A stretch of 64,000 bases of DNA. Origin: JBEEFP01 sp041166085 (lineage in GTDB: Bacteria; Actinomycetota; Acidimicrobiia; Acidimicrobiales; JAFATL01). This document shows, piece after piece, positions 57,158-64,000 of the stretch. The notes under the pieces are model-generated. The model made no database searches, had not been told where the DNA came from, and saw only the letters and a list, made by a program, of their open reading frames with translations. A program made the position numbers and the translations under genes. Location of the stretch: the NCBI GenBank assembly GCA_041166085.1, contig JBEEFP010000031.1:124001-188000 (forward strand). The letters are read 5' to 3'. Each line of letters opens with the position of its first letter. Position 1 is the first letter of the stretch.

Positions 57158-58330
57158 GTGACGGCTACGCTCCCTCCCGTCGAGACCGTGCCCTTCCCCG
57201 TCGCCGTCGTAGATGACGATCCGAAGTTGCGCACCCGTTTGGTGATGCAACTCGGCGAGACGGCGCGCGCGACCTCGCACGCGTCCCTCGCCGAGGCCGA
57301 GGAGGACGGGCCCATGGTGCTCGTCGTCGGACCCTCGTTCTCCGAGGGGCAAGGGTTGAACGACGTGGCGGCGCTGCTCCGGGCCCGCCCCGACGTCAGT
57401 GCAGTGATGGTCGTCGACGAACTGTCCACCGAGCTGCTCCAGCGGGCCATCAGGGCCGGCGTGAACGACGTGATCACCGTCCCGTCCGAGTTGGCCGAGG
57501 CTGTCGATCGGGCCGTCGAGAACCTGAACCTGCTGCCGCCGGCCCCTGCCGGCTCGCCCGCCATGGGCGACGGTGAACAGGCTCGTGTCATCACCGTGTT
57601 CTCCACCAAGGGTGGATCGGGCAAGTCGGTCATCGCCGCCAACCTGGCGTGCGAGCTGGCCGGCCGCAGCGAGAAGCCCGTGGTGCTCCTGGACGCCGAC
57701 CTGCAGTTCGGCGATGTCGCCGTGATGCTCAAGCTGGCACCGCAGAACACCATCGTCGATGCCGTCTCCGCTCTCCATCGTCTTGACGCCCAGCTCCTCC
57801 GCAGCCTGCTCGTGACCCACGAGCGCAGCGGACTGCTGATCCTGGCCGCACCCACCGAGCCCGCGTTCGCGGACCAGGTGAGCCCGGCCGCCATGGTCAA
57901 GATCCTGGAGATCCTGAGAACCTTCTGCTCCTACGTGGTCATCGACACGCCCAGCCACTTCACCGACGTGGTTCTGTCGATCCTCGAGGACAGCGACGAC
58001 ATCGTGCTGGTCGCGGGGATGGACATCCCGAACATCAAGAACGTCAAGATCGGCCTGCAGACGCTCCGGCTGCTCGACATGTCGTCGAGCAAGCTCAAGC
58101 TCGTCCTGAATCGGGCCAACGCCAAGGTGAAGCTGGACGTGAGCGAAGTCGAGCGCACGCTTCAGCTCAAGGCTGACTGTCTCGTGCCGAGTGATGTAGT
58201 AGTGCCGAGATCAGTCAACAAGGGGATCCCGGCGATCTACGACGCGCCCAAATCCGGAGTGGCCCGAAGCATGGAGCAGCTCGCCGACCTCTTCACGTCG
58301 GTGGCCCGCACCAAGCGTCGCGGTCGGTAG
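57158..58330 (+). CDS. cpaE: CpaE/TadZ-type ParA/MinD-like ATPase
   Basis: TadZ/CpaE localises the Tad machine to the pole or pilus site. The 390-residue protein has an N-terminal receiver-like domain (about 12-125, V-V-D-D-D-P-K and G-V-N-D-V-I-T-V-P) and a MinD-type ATPase (about 140-385). The deviant Walker A is S-T-K-G-G-S-G-K-S (149-157, signature Lys151), L-L-D-A-D-L-Q-F (A'), and V-I-D-T-P-S (switch II). The receiver-like domain has D19-D21, but the phospho-acceptor is not obvious. Confidence 0.92.
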   Translation: MTATLPPVETVPFPVAVVDDDPKLRTRLVMQLGETARATSHASLAEAEEDGPMVLVVGPSFSEGQGLNDVAALLRARPDVSAVMVVDELSTELLQRAIRAGVNDVITVPSELAEAVDRAVENLNLLPPAPAGSPAMGDGEQARVITVFSTKGGSGKSVIAANLACELAGRSEKPVVLLDADLQFGDVAVMLKLAPQNTIVDAVSALHRLDAQLLRSLLVTHERSGLLILAAPTEPAFADQVSPAAMVKILEILRTFCSYVVIDTPSHFTDVVLSILEDSDDIVLVAGMDIPNIKNVKIGLQTLRLLDMSSSKLKLVLNRANAKVKLDVSEVERTLQLKADCLVPSDVVVPRSVNKGIPAIYDAPKSGVARSMEQLADLFTSVARTKRRGR

Positions 58331-58352
58331 TACCCAAGCAGGGGGGAATCAC

Positions 58353-59729
58353 ATGTCGCTGTACAAGCGCCTCCACGAGGTGCAGAAGCCCACGGGCCGT
58401 CGTGCCGGTCGTGACCCGGTCATCGACGAGCTCCGCCAGAAGGTCCACGGGCATCTCATCGAGGAGCTCGGCCCCATCCTGTACGACGCGCGCATGTCGG
58501 AGGACGAGCTGCGCCGCCGCGTCCAGGAGCAGCTGCATGCGGCGCTGGCCAAGGAGAAGGCGCCCCTCTCGGCCGCCGACAAGGCCCAGCTGGTGCAGGA
58601 CGTCACCGACGACATCCTCGGCTACGGCCCCATCGATCCCTTCCTGAAGGACGAGGACGTCACCGAGATCATGGTGAACGGCCCCGACAAGGTCTACGTG
58701 GAGCGCCACGGCAAGATCGAGATGACGGGCACCACGTTCGTGGACGAGACCCACCTTCGTCGCATCGTTGACAAGATCGTCGGCCAGGTCGGCCGCCGCA
58801 TCGACGAGGCGACCCCCATGGTCGACGCCCGCCTGCCAGATGGCTCCCGCGTGAACGCCGTCGTGCACCCGCTCGCCATCGGCGGGCCGTTCATGACGAT
58901 CCGAAAGTTCGCCACCGACCCCTTCCAGGTCGAGGACCTCATCAACTTCGGCACCCTCAGCCGCCAGACGGCCGCCTTCCTCGAGTCGTGTGTGCTCGGC
59001 CGCCTGAACCTCATCGTCTCCGGCGGTACCGGCACCGGCAAGACGACGACCCTCAACGTGCTCTCCGGCTTCATCCCCGAGGACGAGCGCATCGTCACCA
59101 TCGAGGACGCCAAGGAGCTCCAGCTGCACCAGGAGCACGTCCTGCCAATGGAGGCCCGCCCGCCCAACATCGAGGGCAAGGGTCAGGTCACCATCCGCGA
59201 CCTCGTCCGCAACGCCCTGCGCATGCGGCCCGACCGCATCGTGGTCGGCGAGGTTCGTGGCGGCGAGGCCCTCGACATGCTCCAGGCCATGAACACCGGC
59301 CACGACGGCTCCATCACCACGGTCCACTCGAACGCCCCGCGCGACACCCTGGCCCGCATCGAGACCATGACCCTCATGGCCGGTTTCGACCTGCCGGTGC
59401 GCGCCATCCGCGAGCAGATGGCGTCGGCTCTCGACCTCATCGTGCACCTCACCCGCTTGCGTGACGGCACCCGCCGCATCACCCATGTCACCGAGGTGCA
59501 GGGCATGGAGGGCGACGTCATCACCCTGCAGGACATCTTCATGTTCGACTACAGCATGGGCGTGGACGACGCCGGCCGGTTCAAGGGCCAGCTCAAGCCC
59601 ACGGGGATCCGCCCCCGGTTCGCCGAGAAGCTGGCCGACTACGGCATCAAGCTCAAGGCCGACCTGTTCTCCGCTCCCGCCGGTCCTGCAACGACCGTCC
59701 GGGGTCGGCGCTCCGTCAGCGCCCGATGA
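58353..59729 (+). CDS. cpaF: CpaF/TadA-type secretion ATPase
   Basis: TadA hexamers power pilin polymerisation. The 458-residue product has an N-terminal helical domain, the N-terminal PAS-like region with I-M-V-N-G-P-D-K-V-Y-V-E (about 106-117). Walker A is G-G-T-G-T-G-K-T-T (224-232), with E-D-A-K-E-L-Q and the Asp/His box R-P-D-R-I-V-V-G-E-V-R-G-G-E, followed by the S-I-T-T-V-H-S-N segment. The ATG follows a GGGGGG ribosome-binding site. Its stop overlaps the next gene in an ATGA junction. Confidence 0.93.
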   Translation: MSLYKRLHEVQKPTGRRAGRDPVIDELRQKVHGHLIEELGPILYDARMSEDELRRRVQEQLHAALAKEKAPLSAADKAQLVQDVTDDILGYGPIDPFLKDEDVTEIMVNGPDKVYVERHGKIEMTGTTFVDETHLRRIVDKIVGQVGRRIDEATPMVDARLPDGSRVNAVVHPLAIGGPFMTIRKFATDPFQVEDLINFGTLSRQTAAFLESCVLGRLNLIVSGGTGTGKTTTLNVLSGFIPEDERIVTIEDAKELQLHQEHVLPMEARPPNIEGKGQVTIRDLVRNALRMRPDRIVVGEVRGGEALDMLQAMNTGHDGSITTVHSNAPRDTLARIETMTLMAGFDLPVRAIREQMASALDLIVHLTRLRDGTRRITHVTEVQGMEGDVITLQDIFMFDYSMGVDDAGRFKGQLKPTGIRPRFAEKLADYGIKLKADLFSAPAGPATTVRGRRSVSAR

Positions 59730-61651
59730 CCTTGAAGAAGGGGGTGGCGTTCGTCGCCACCTTCCTGCTCGCCCTGCTGATCGGGGCGGGGCCGGCCTTT
59801 GCCGACTCCGTCACGATCAGGAAGGTCGACACCACCGCATTTCCCAAGGTGAAGGTGGTGGCCCAGGTCGCAGGTGACACCGCGCCCACTCTCGACCAGT
59901 TCTCCCTCCGTGAGGGCGATCGCCTGGTGAGCCAGCTGCAGGTCGTGCCCATCGGCCAGACCGACACACCCGTCGGCGTGGTGCTCGTCATCGACACGTC
60001 CGGGTCGATGCGCGACCGGTCCAAGATCGAAGCGGCGCGTGCGGCCGCCAAGCAGTTCGTGAGCTCCAAGGGGCCCAACGACCAGATCGCGGTCGTGGCG
60101 TTCAGCGCCCAACCTCGCGTCGTCATCAACTTCACCTCGGACGCCAACCTGCTCAACGGCGCCATCGACGCCCTCACCGCAACGGGCGACACCGCCTTGT
60201 GGGACGCCGTGCGACTGGCCAGCGGCCTCTACACCGACCGCCCCGAGCTGCAGGCCAACATGGTCGTGTTGTCCGACGGTGCTGACACGACGTCGCAAGC
60301 GTCGGCGGCCGACGCCCGAGCCGCCGCCCTCGGAGCCAACGCCAGCGTCTTCGCGGTCGGGCTCCGAGGCGGCACCGAGTTCGATGCAGGCGGCCTGCAG
60401 GCCCTCGCCAACGCCACCGGCGGCCGCTACGACGAGACCACCGATCCTGCCGCGCTGAGCAACCTCTACAGCCAGATCCAGCGGGCCATCCAGAACCAGT
60501 ACGAGCTCTCGTACGACTCGACCGCCACGGGCGTCGTGAACGTGACCCTGTCGGTGGGCAAGTCCGGAACGGCCAAGGCCAGCGCGCCGGTCGGAGGCGC
60601 CAGCAACGGCTTGGCCACCAACCAGCCGCACGTCATCAAGAACTCGCCGTATCCGGGCTTCCTCGAGGGCACCCTCGGCAAGTTCCTGATCGTGCTCCTG
60701 GCGCTGGTCGCGGCCGGGCTCCTCGCCTTCGCGTTGCTGCAGCTGGCGATCCGCAGCGACCAGTCGACCCTGCAGTCGGCGCTGCGCCCCTACTCCGACG
60801 AGCCGACCGAGGCCGAAGCGGCCGCGACCAAGGCCGAAGGGTCGCTGGCCGAGTCCGCGCTCATTCGCCGGGCCGTTGCCACGACGGCGCGCATCGCCCG
60901 CGAGCGCGGCGTTCTCGACATCCTCGAGAAGAAGCTCGAGCAGGCCGACCTGCCGCTGCGGGCGGCCGAGGCGCTGTTCTTCGCCCTCGTGCTCGGCGTC
61001 GTCGTCGTGATCGTGGCCAGCCTGCTCGGCGGCTTCCTCGGCCTCGTCGGGTCGGTGTTGATCGTGGGCCTGCTCCCGATCGCCGTGCTCAACCTCATGG
61101 CGGGGCGACGCCGCCGCAAGTTCGCGAGCCAGTTGCCGGACATGCTGCAGCTCCTCGCCGGCTCGCTGCGCGCGGGCTACTCGTTGCTGCAGGGCGTCGA
61201 CGCCGTGGCGCAAGAGGTCTCCGACCCCATGGGCCAGGAGCTGCGTCGCGTGCTCGCCGAGGCTCGGCTCGGGCGGCCCCTCGAAGCCGCCCTCGAGGAG
61301 GCGGCCGAGCGCATGTCCAGCGCCGACTTCGCGTGGGCGGTCATGGCGGTAGGCATCCAGCGCGAGGTCGGTGGCAATTTGGCCGAGCTGCTCGACACCG
61401 TGGCCGAGACCATGATCCAGCGCGAACGCCTCCGTCGTGAGGTGCGCTCGCTCACCGCCGAAGGACGAGTCAGCGCGTTCATCCTCGGCCTCATGCCCGT
61501 GGGCCTCGGCCTGATGATGTACGCCGTGAACCGTGACTACATCTCGAAGCTGTTCAACACGGGCATCGGGCAGGGCATGCTCGCCGGTTCGTCCGTGCTG
61601 GCCATCTTCGGCTTCATCTGGATGAAGAAGATCGTGGAGATCGAGATCTGA
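59726..61651 (+). CDS. VWA-domain / TadB fusion protein (Tad pilus platform)
   Basis: One 641-residue polypeptide combines two normally separate proteins. The N-terminus is a signal peptide (about 1-26) and a von Willebrand A domain (about 80-265) with MIDAS D-T-S-G-S (90-94), T-G-D-T (153-156) and S-D-G-A-D (183-187). A transmembrane helix (about 320-342) and charged linker follow. The C-terminal part is TadB-like, with helices at about 415-457 and a T2SS-F domain (about 467-590) including D-M-L-Q-L-L-A-G-S-L-R-A-G-Y-S-L. The C-terminus has two more helices. The extracytoplasmic VWA could bind pilus or surface partners. Confidence 0.9.
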   Translation: MTLKKGVAFVATFLLALLIGAGPAFADSVTIRKVDTTAFPKVKVVAQVAGDTAPTLDQFSLREGDRLVSQLQVVPIGQTDTPVGVVLVIDTSGSMRDRSKIEAARAAAKQFVSSKGPNDQIAVVAFSAQPRVVINFTSDANLLNGAIDALTATGDTALWDAVRLASGLYTDRPELQANMVVLSDGADTTSQASAADARAAALGANASVFAVGLRGGTEFDAGGLQALANATGGRYDETTDPAALSNLYSQIQRAIQNQYELSYDSTATGVVNVTLSVGKSGTAKASAPVGGASNGLATNQPHVIKNSPYPGFLEGTLGKFLIVLLALVAAGLLAFALLQLAIRSDQSTLQSALRPYSDEPTEAEAAATKAEGSLAESALIRRAVATTARIARERGVLDILEKKLEQADLPLRAAEALFFALVLGVVVVIVASLLGGFLGLVGSVLIVGLLPIAVLNLMAGRRRRKFASQLPDMLQLLAGSLRAGYSLLQGVDAVAQEVSDPMGQELRRVLAEARLGRPLEAALEEAAERMSSADFAWAVMAVGIQREVGGNLAELLDTVAETMIQRERLRREVRSLTAEGRVSAFILGLMPVGLGLMMYAVNRDYISKLFNTGIGQGMLAGSSVLAIFGFIWMKKIVEIEI

Positions 61652-62568
61652 TGGCTGCCATCGCTGCACTCGCCGTGTTCGCCGCGCTGGCGCTCGCACT
61701 GCTCGCGTTCCTGACGCAGGCCGAGGAGCGGGCCACCGTGCGCGCCTCCCTGCGCCGCATCGGTGACTTCGAGACCGAGGCCACCATGCGGGAGCAGGAG
61801 CTCACCGAGCCCATGCTCCAGCGGGTGTTCCTCCCCGTGGGCCGTTCGTTCATCGACGTCGGTCGTCGCTTCACACCCAGCGACTACGTCGACAAGACGC
61901 GCCGCAAGCTGCTCATCGCCGGTCGGGCAAGCCCGGATTCGATCGACCGCTTCCTCGCAGTGCGCGTGCTGACCATTGCCCTCATCCCGGTGTGGGCCGG
62001 CGTGGCGTTCTTCGTGCTGCCCCTGAAGGGCCTGGCGCCGTGGGGCGTGTTCGCCCTGCTCGCCTTCGCTTCGTTCGCGGGCCCCGATGCGTGGCTGAAT
62101 CGCGCCATGGCCGAGCGTCAGTGGCAGATCCGCGTGAAGCTGCCGGACATCCTCGACCTCCTCGTGATCAGCGTGGAGGCGGGTCTCGGCTTCGAGCAGG
62201 CTCTCGACCGCACAGTGCAGGCGGTGCCGGGCCCGTTGTCCGACGAGTTCAACCGCATGCTGGGCGAGGTCCGTGCCGGCGCGACGCGCGCCGACGCCAT
62301 GCGCGCCCTCGACGCCCGCACCGACGTGCCCGAGGTGCGTTCGTTCGTGCTCGCCATCCTGCAGGCCGACACCTTCGGCGTGTCCATCGGCCGCGTCCTG
62401 CGGTCGCAGGCCGAGGAGATGCGGATCAAGCGCCGCCAGCTGGCGCAGGAAGAGGCTCAGAAGGCGCCGGTCAAGATGCTGATCCCGATGGTGTTCTGCA
62501 TCTTCCCGGCCTTGTTCGTGGTCATCATCGGCCCGGCGATCATCAACATCTACCAAAACTTCAAGTAG
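61651..62568 (+). CDS. tadC: TadC-type pilus platform protein
   Basis: The 305-residue membrane protein has an N-terminal helix, two central helices (about 110-150) and a T2SS-F domain (about 165-290) with D-L-L-V-I-S-V-E-A-G-L-G-F-E-Q-A-L. A C-terminal helix (V-F-C-I-F-P-A-L-F-V-V-I-I-G-P) follows. It pairs with TadB to form the inner-membrane platform. The ATG overlaps the previous stop (TGATG). Confidence 0.9.
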   Translation: MAAIAALAVFAALALALLAFLTQAEERATVRASLRRIGDFETEATMREQELTEPMLQRVFLPVGRSFIDVGRRFTPSDYVDKTRRKLLIAGRASPDSIDRFLAVRVLTIALIPVWAGVAFFVLPLKGLAPWGVFALLAFASFAGPDAWLNRAMAERQWQIRVKLPDILDLLVISVEAGLGFEQALDRTVQAVPGPLSDEFNRMLGEVRAGATRADAMRALDARTDVPEVRSFVLAILQADTFGVSIGRVLRSQAEEMRIKRRQLAQEEAQKAPVKMLIPMVFCIFPALFVVIIGPAIINIYQNFK

Positions 62569-62577
62569 TAAGGGCTC

Positions 62578-63987
62578 GTGCGCAGCACGACGCGGGCGCT
62601 CAAGCCGCCGTCGTTGGAGTCGCTGGTGGTCGCGACACTGACCCTCGCTGGCTTCACCCTCGGCGCCCGCCCCATCGGCGACAACTCCATGTTCGTGCAC
62701 CTGCGCACGGGCATCGACATCGCCGCTGGGCACGGCATCCCCCGTGTCGACCCGTACAGCTTCACGGCGCGGGGCTCCCGGTGGGTCGTGCAGAGCTGGC
62801 TGCCAGAGGCGCTGTACGGCCTGGGGCGGCGTCTGGCGGGCGACGGCGCGGTGGTGCTCGAGCAGGCCGTGCTCATGGCCCTCGCTGCGTGGCTGCTCGC
62901 CCGTCTGGCCCGCACCGGCTCTCCGTTGCGCACGATGGCCGCAGGTGCCCTCGCCATCGGCGTGGGCGCCGCGTACTGGTCACCCCGACCGTTGCTCTTC
63001 GGGCTGGTGTGCTTCGCCCTGGTGGTCACCATCGTGGAGCGGCGCGCCAGCCCGTGGTGGCTCGTGCCGGTCGTGTGGGTCTGGGTCAACTCACACGGCT
63101 CCTTCCCGCTCGGCCTGGCGTGGCTCGGACTGGCGGGTGCGGGGGCGTGGCTCGACCAGCGGCGTTGGCCCGCGGAGTGGGCCCGCTACGTCGGCGCGTT
63201 CGTCGTCGGGCTGGTGGTTGCCGCGGTGAACCCGCTCGGGCCGCGGCTGCTCGCCTTCGCAGTCACGGTGGGGGAGAAGAAGGAGGTCTTCCGCCTGGTG
63301 CGGGAGTGGCGGTCCCCGGACTTCCAGTCCGGCTCCGGGTTGGTGACCCTGGCCTTCCTCGTGCCTGCCCTCGTGCTCGTGCTGCGGGCCCGTCCGCCGT
63401 GGCAACGCGTTATCCCGGTGGCGGTGTTCCTCGCGTTGGGGCTGTTCGCGGTCCGCAACGTCTCCATGCTGGCCGTGGTCTTGGCGCCTGCCCTGGGCGC
63501 GGCGCTGCGGGCCCCAGAGGGTGCCCAGGAAGCTGACGTCGCGCCTCGGCCTCGCCTGCACGTCTACGTGGCCGCGGTGCTCGTCCTCGCCTTCGTGCTC
63601 TTCGGCGTCGCCGGGGCAGCGGGCCGGACGCTGGACGTCAGCTCGTACCCGGTCGCCAGCGTGCGCTGGCTCGACCGTCAGGGCCTCCTCGGGCCCGGGC
63701 ACCGGGTCGCGGCGCAGGATGTCGTGGGCTGCTATCTCATCCTCAGGCAGGCCGGGCATGCTCGGGTCTTCATCGACGACCGCGTCGACATGTACCCCGT
63801 TTCAGTGACCAAGGATTACCTGGCCCTGCTGCACGGCGAACCCCGGGCCCGGTCCGTCCTCGATCACTGGAACGTCGACGTCGTCCTGTGGGACCGGCAG
63901 CTGCCGCTTCCGACGATCTTGCGCGGCGCAGGCGGTTGGCGTCAGGTGCACCGGGAGGGCGACTGGGTGACCTTCATCCGCACGTGA
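62578..63987 (+). CDS. Multi-pass membrane protein, GT-C-like, unknown function
   Basis: The 469-residue product from GTG 62578 has about ten hydrophobic helices. A short extracytoplasmic loop after the first helix contains D-N-S-M-F-V-H-L-R-T-G-I-D-I (about 34-47) and a D-P-Y-S-F-T-A-R-G-S-R-W-V-V-Q-S-W-L segment. This resembles mannosyltransferase-like GT-C proteins, where an acidic residue in the first loop contacts the lipid-linked sugar. The C-terminal domain (about 345-469) is soluble. It follows tadC by 9 bases, so it may glycosylate the pilus, but that is inference. Confidence 0.7.
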   Translation: MRSTTRALKPPSLESLVVATLTLAGFTLGARPIGDNSMFVHLRTGIDIAAGHGIPRVDPYSFTARGSRWVVQSWLPEALYGLGRRLAGDGAVVLEQAVLMALAAWLLARLARTGSPLRTMAAGALAIGVGAAYWSPRPLLFGLVCFALVVTIVERRASPWWLVPVVWVWVNSHGSFPLGLAWLGLAGAGAWLDQRRWPAEWARYVGAFVVGLVVAAVNPLGPRLLAFAVTVGEKKEVFRLVREWRSPDFQSGSGLVTLAFLVPALVLVLRARPPWQRVIPVAVFLALGLFAVRNVSMLAVVLAPALGAALRAPEGAQEADVAPRPRLHVYVAAVLVLAFVLFGVAGAAGRTLDVSSYPVASVRWLDRQGLLGPGHRVAAQDVVGCYLILRQAGHARVFIDDRVDMYPVSVTKDYLALLHGEPRARSVLDHWNVDVVLWDRQLPLPTILRGAGGWRQVHREGDWVTFIRT

Positions 63988-64000
63988 GTGCGGACGCGAC

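Overview
The window is a contiguous stretch of a high-GC actinobacterial chromosome, densely packed with ordinary-looking genes. No insertion sequence, phage, CRISPR array or integration scar is visible, and no stretch over about 300 bases lacks a gene. Lineage markers are a mycothiol synthase (mshD), an F420-type luciferase-like oxidoreductase, DtxR-type iron control, an ANTAR response regulator and a four-S1-domain rpsA. A dedicated trpF beside a separate hisA, fused Liv-type ABC subunits and a steroid/acyl-CoA-type lipid cluster suggest a deep actinobacterial class such as Acidimicrobiia. That placement is inference.

Layout. 1-7.6 kb: start of a PPK2-like gene (off the edge), LytR-CpsA-Psr protein, Thr-rich secreted protein, F420 oxidoreductase, rlmN, VIT1-like transporter, mshD, nth and a secreted protein. 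7.6-23.2 kb: histidine and tryptophan biosynthesis (hisD-C-B-H-A-F, HAD hydrolase, groES, hisI, trpE, ygfZ, lipoprotein; then trpC-F-B-A), interrupted by a reverse-strand two-component system. 23.2-34 kb: DEAD-box helicase, orphan FtsX-like permease, HIT-like protein and K+ channel, CoA-binding protein, UbiB kinase, Bcp peroxiredoxin, secreted beta-repeat protein, lipase-like exoprotein, tRNA-Leu(CAA). 34-45 kb: metallo-hydrolase, flavodoxin-like protein, a Liv-type transporter made of a LivH-LivM fusion and a LivF-LivG fusion with a divergent binding protein, then maoC-SDR-fadD. 45-54 kb: sortase, ANTAR regulator, iron-uptake operon (efeU, short EfeO-like lipoprotein, DtxR regulator) behind an iron-box-like palindrome, polA, methyltransferase, rpsA. 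54-64 kb: a Tad pilus locus with three TadE/TadG-like pseudopilins on one strand and cpaB-cpaE-cpaF-[VWA-tadB fusion]-tadC and a membrane protein on the other.

Regulation. Many genes have a TANNNT hexamer 6-10 bases upstream of the start codon and no Shine-Dalgarno, which points to leaderless transcription. At several divergent gene pairs the two hexamers overlap, in three cases on the same TA step, suggesting symmetric bidirectional promoters. A 15-base element is repeated at 14/15 positions upstream of the OmpR-type regulator gene and of a distant secreted-protein gene, so it may mark the regulon of that two-component system. Long intergenic inverted repeats lie between convergent genes and, unexpectedly, in front of polA.

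The most unusual gene architecture is the single polypeptide joining a secreted von Willebrand A domain to the TadB platform protein.
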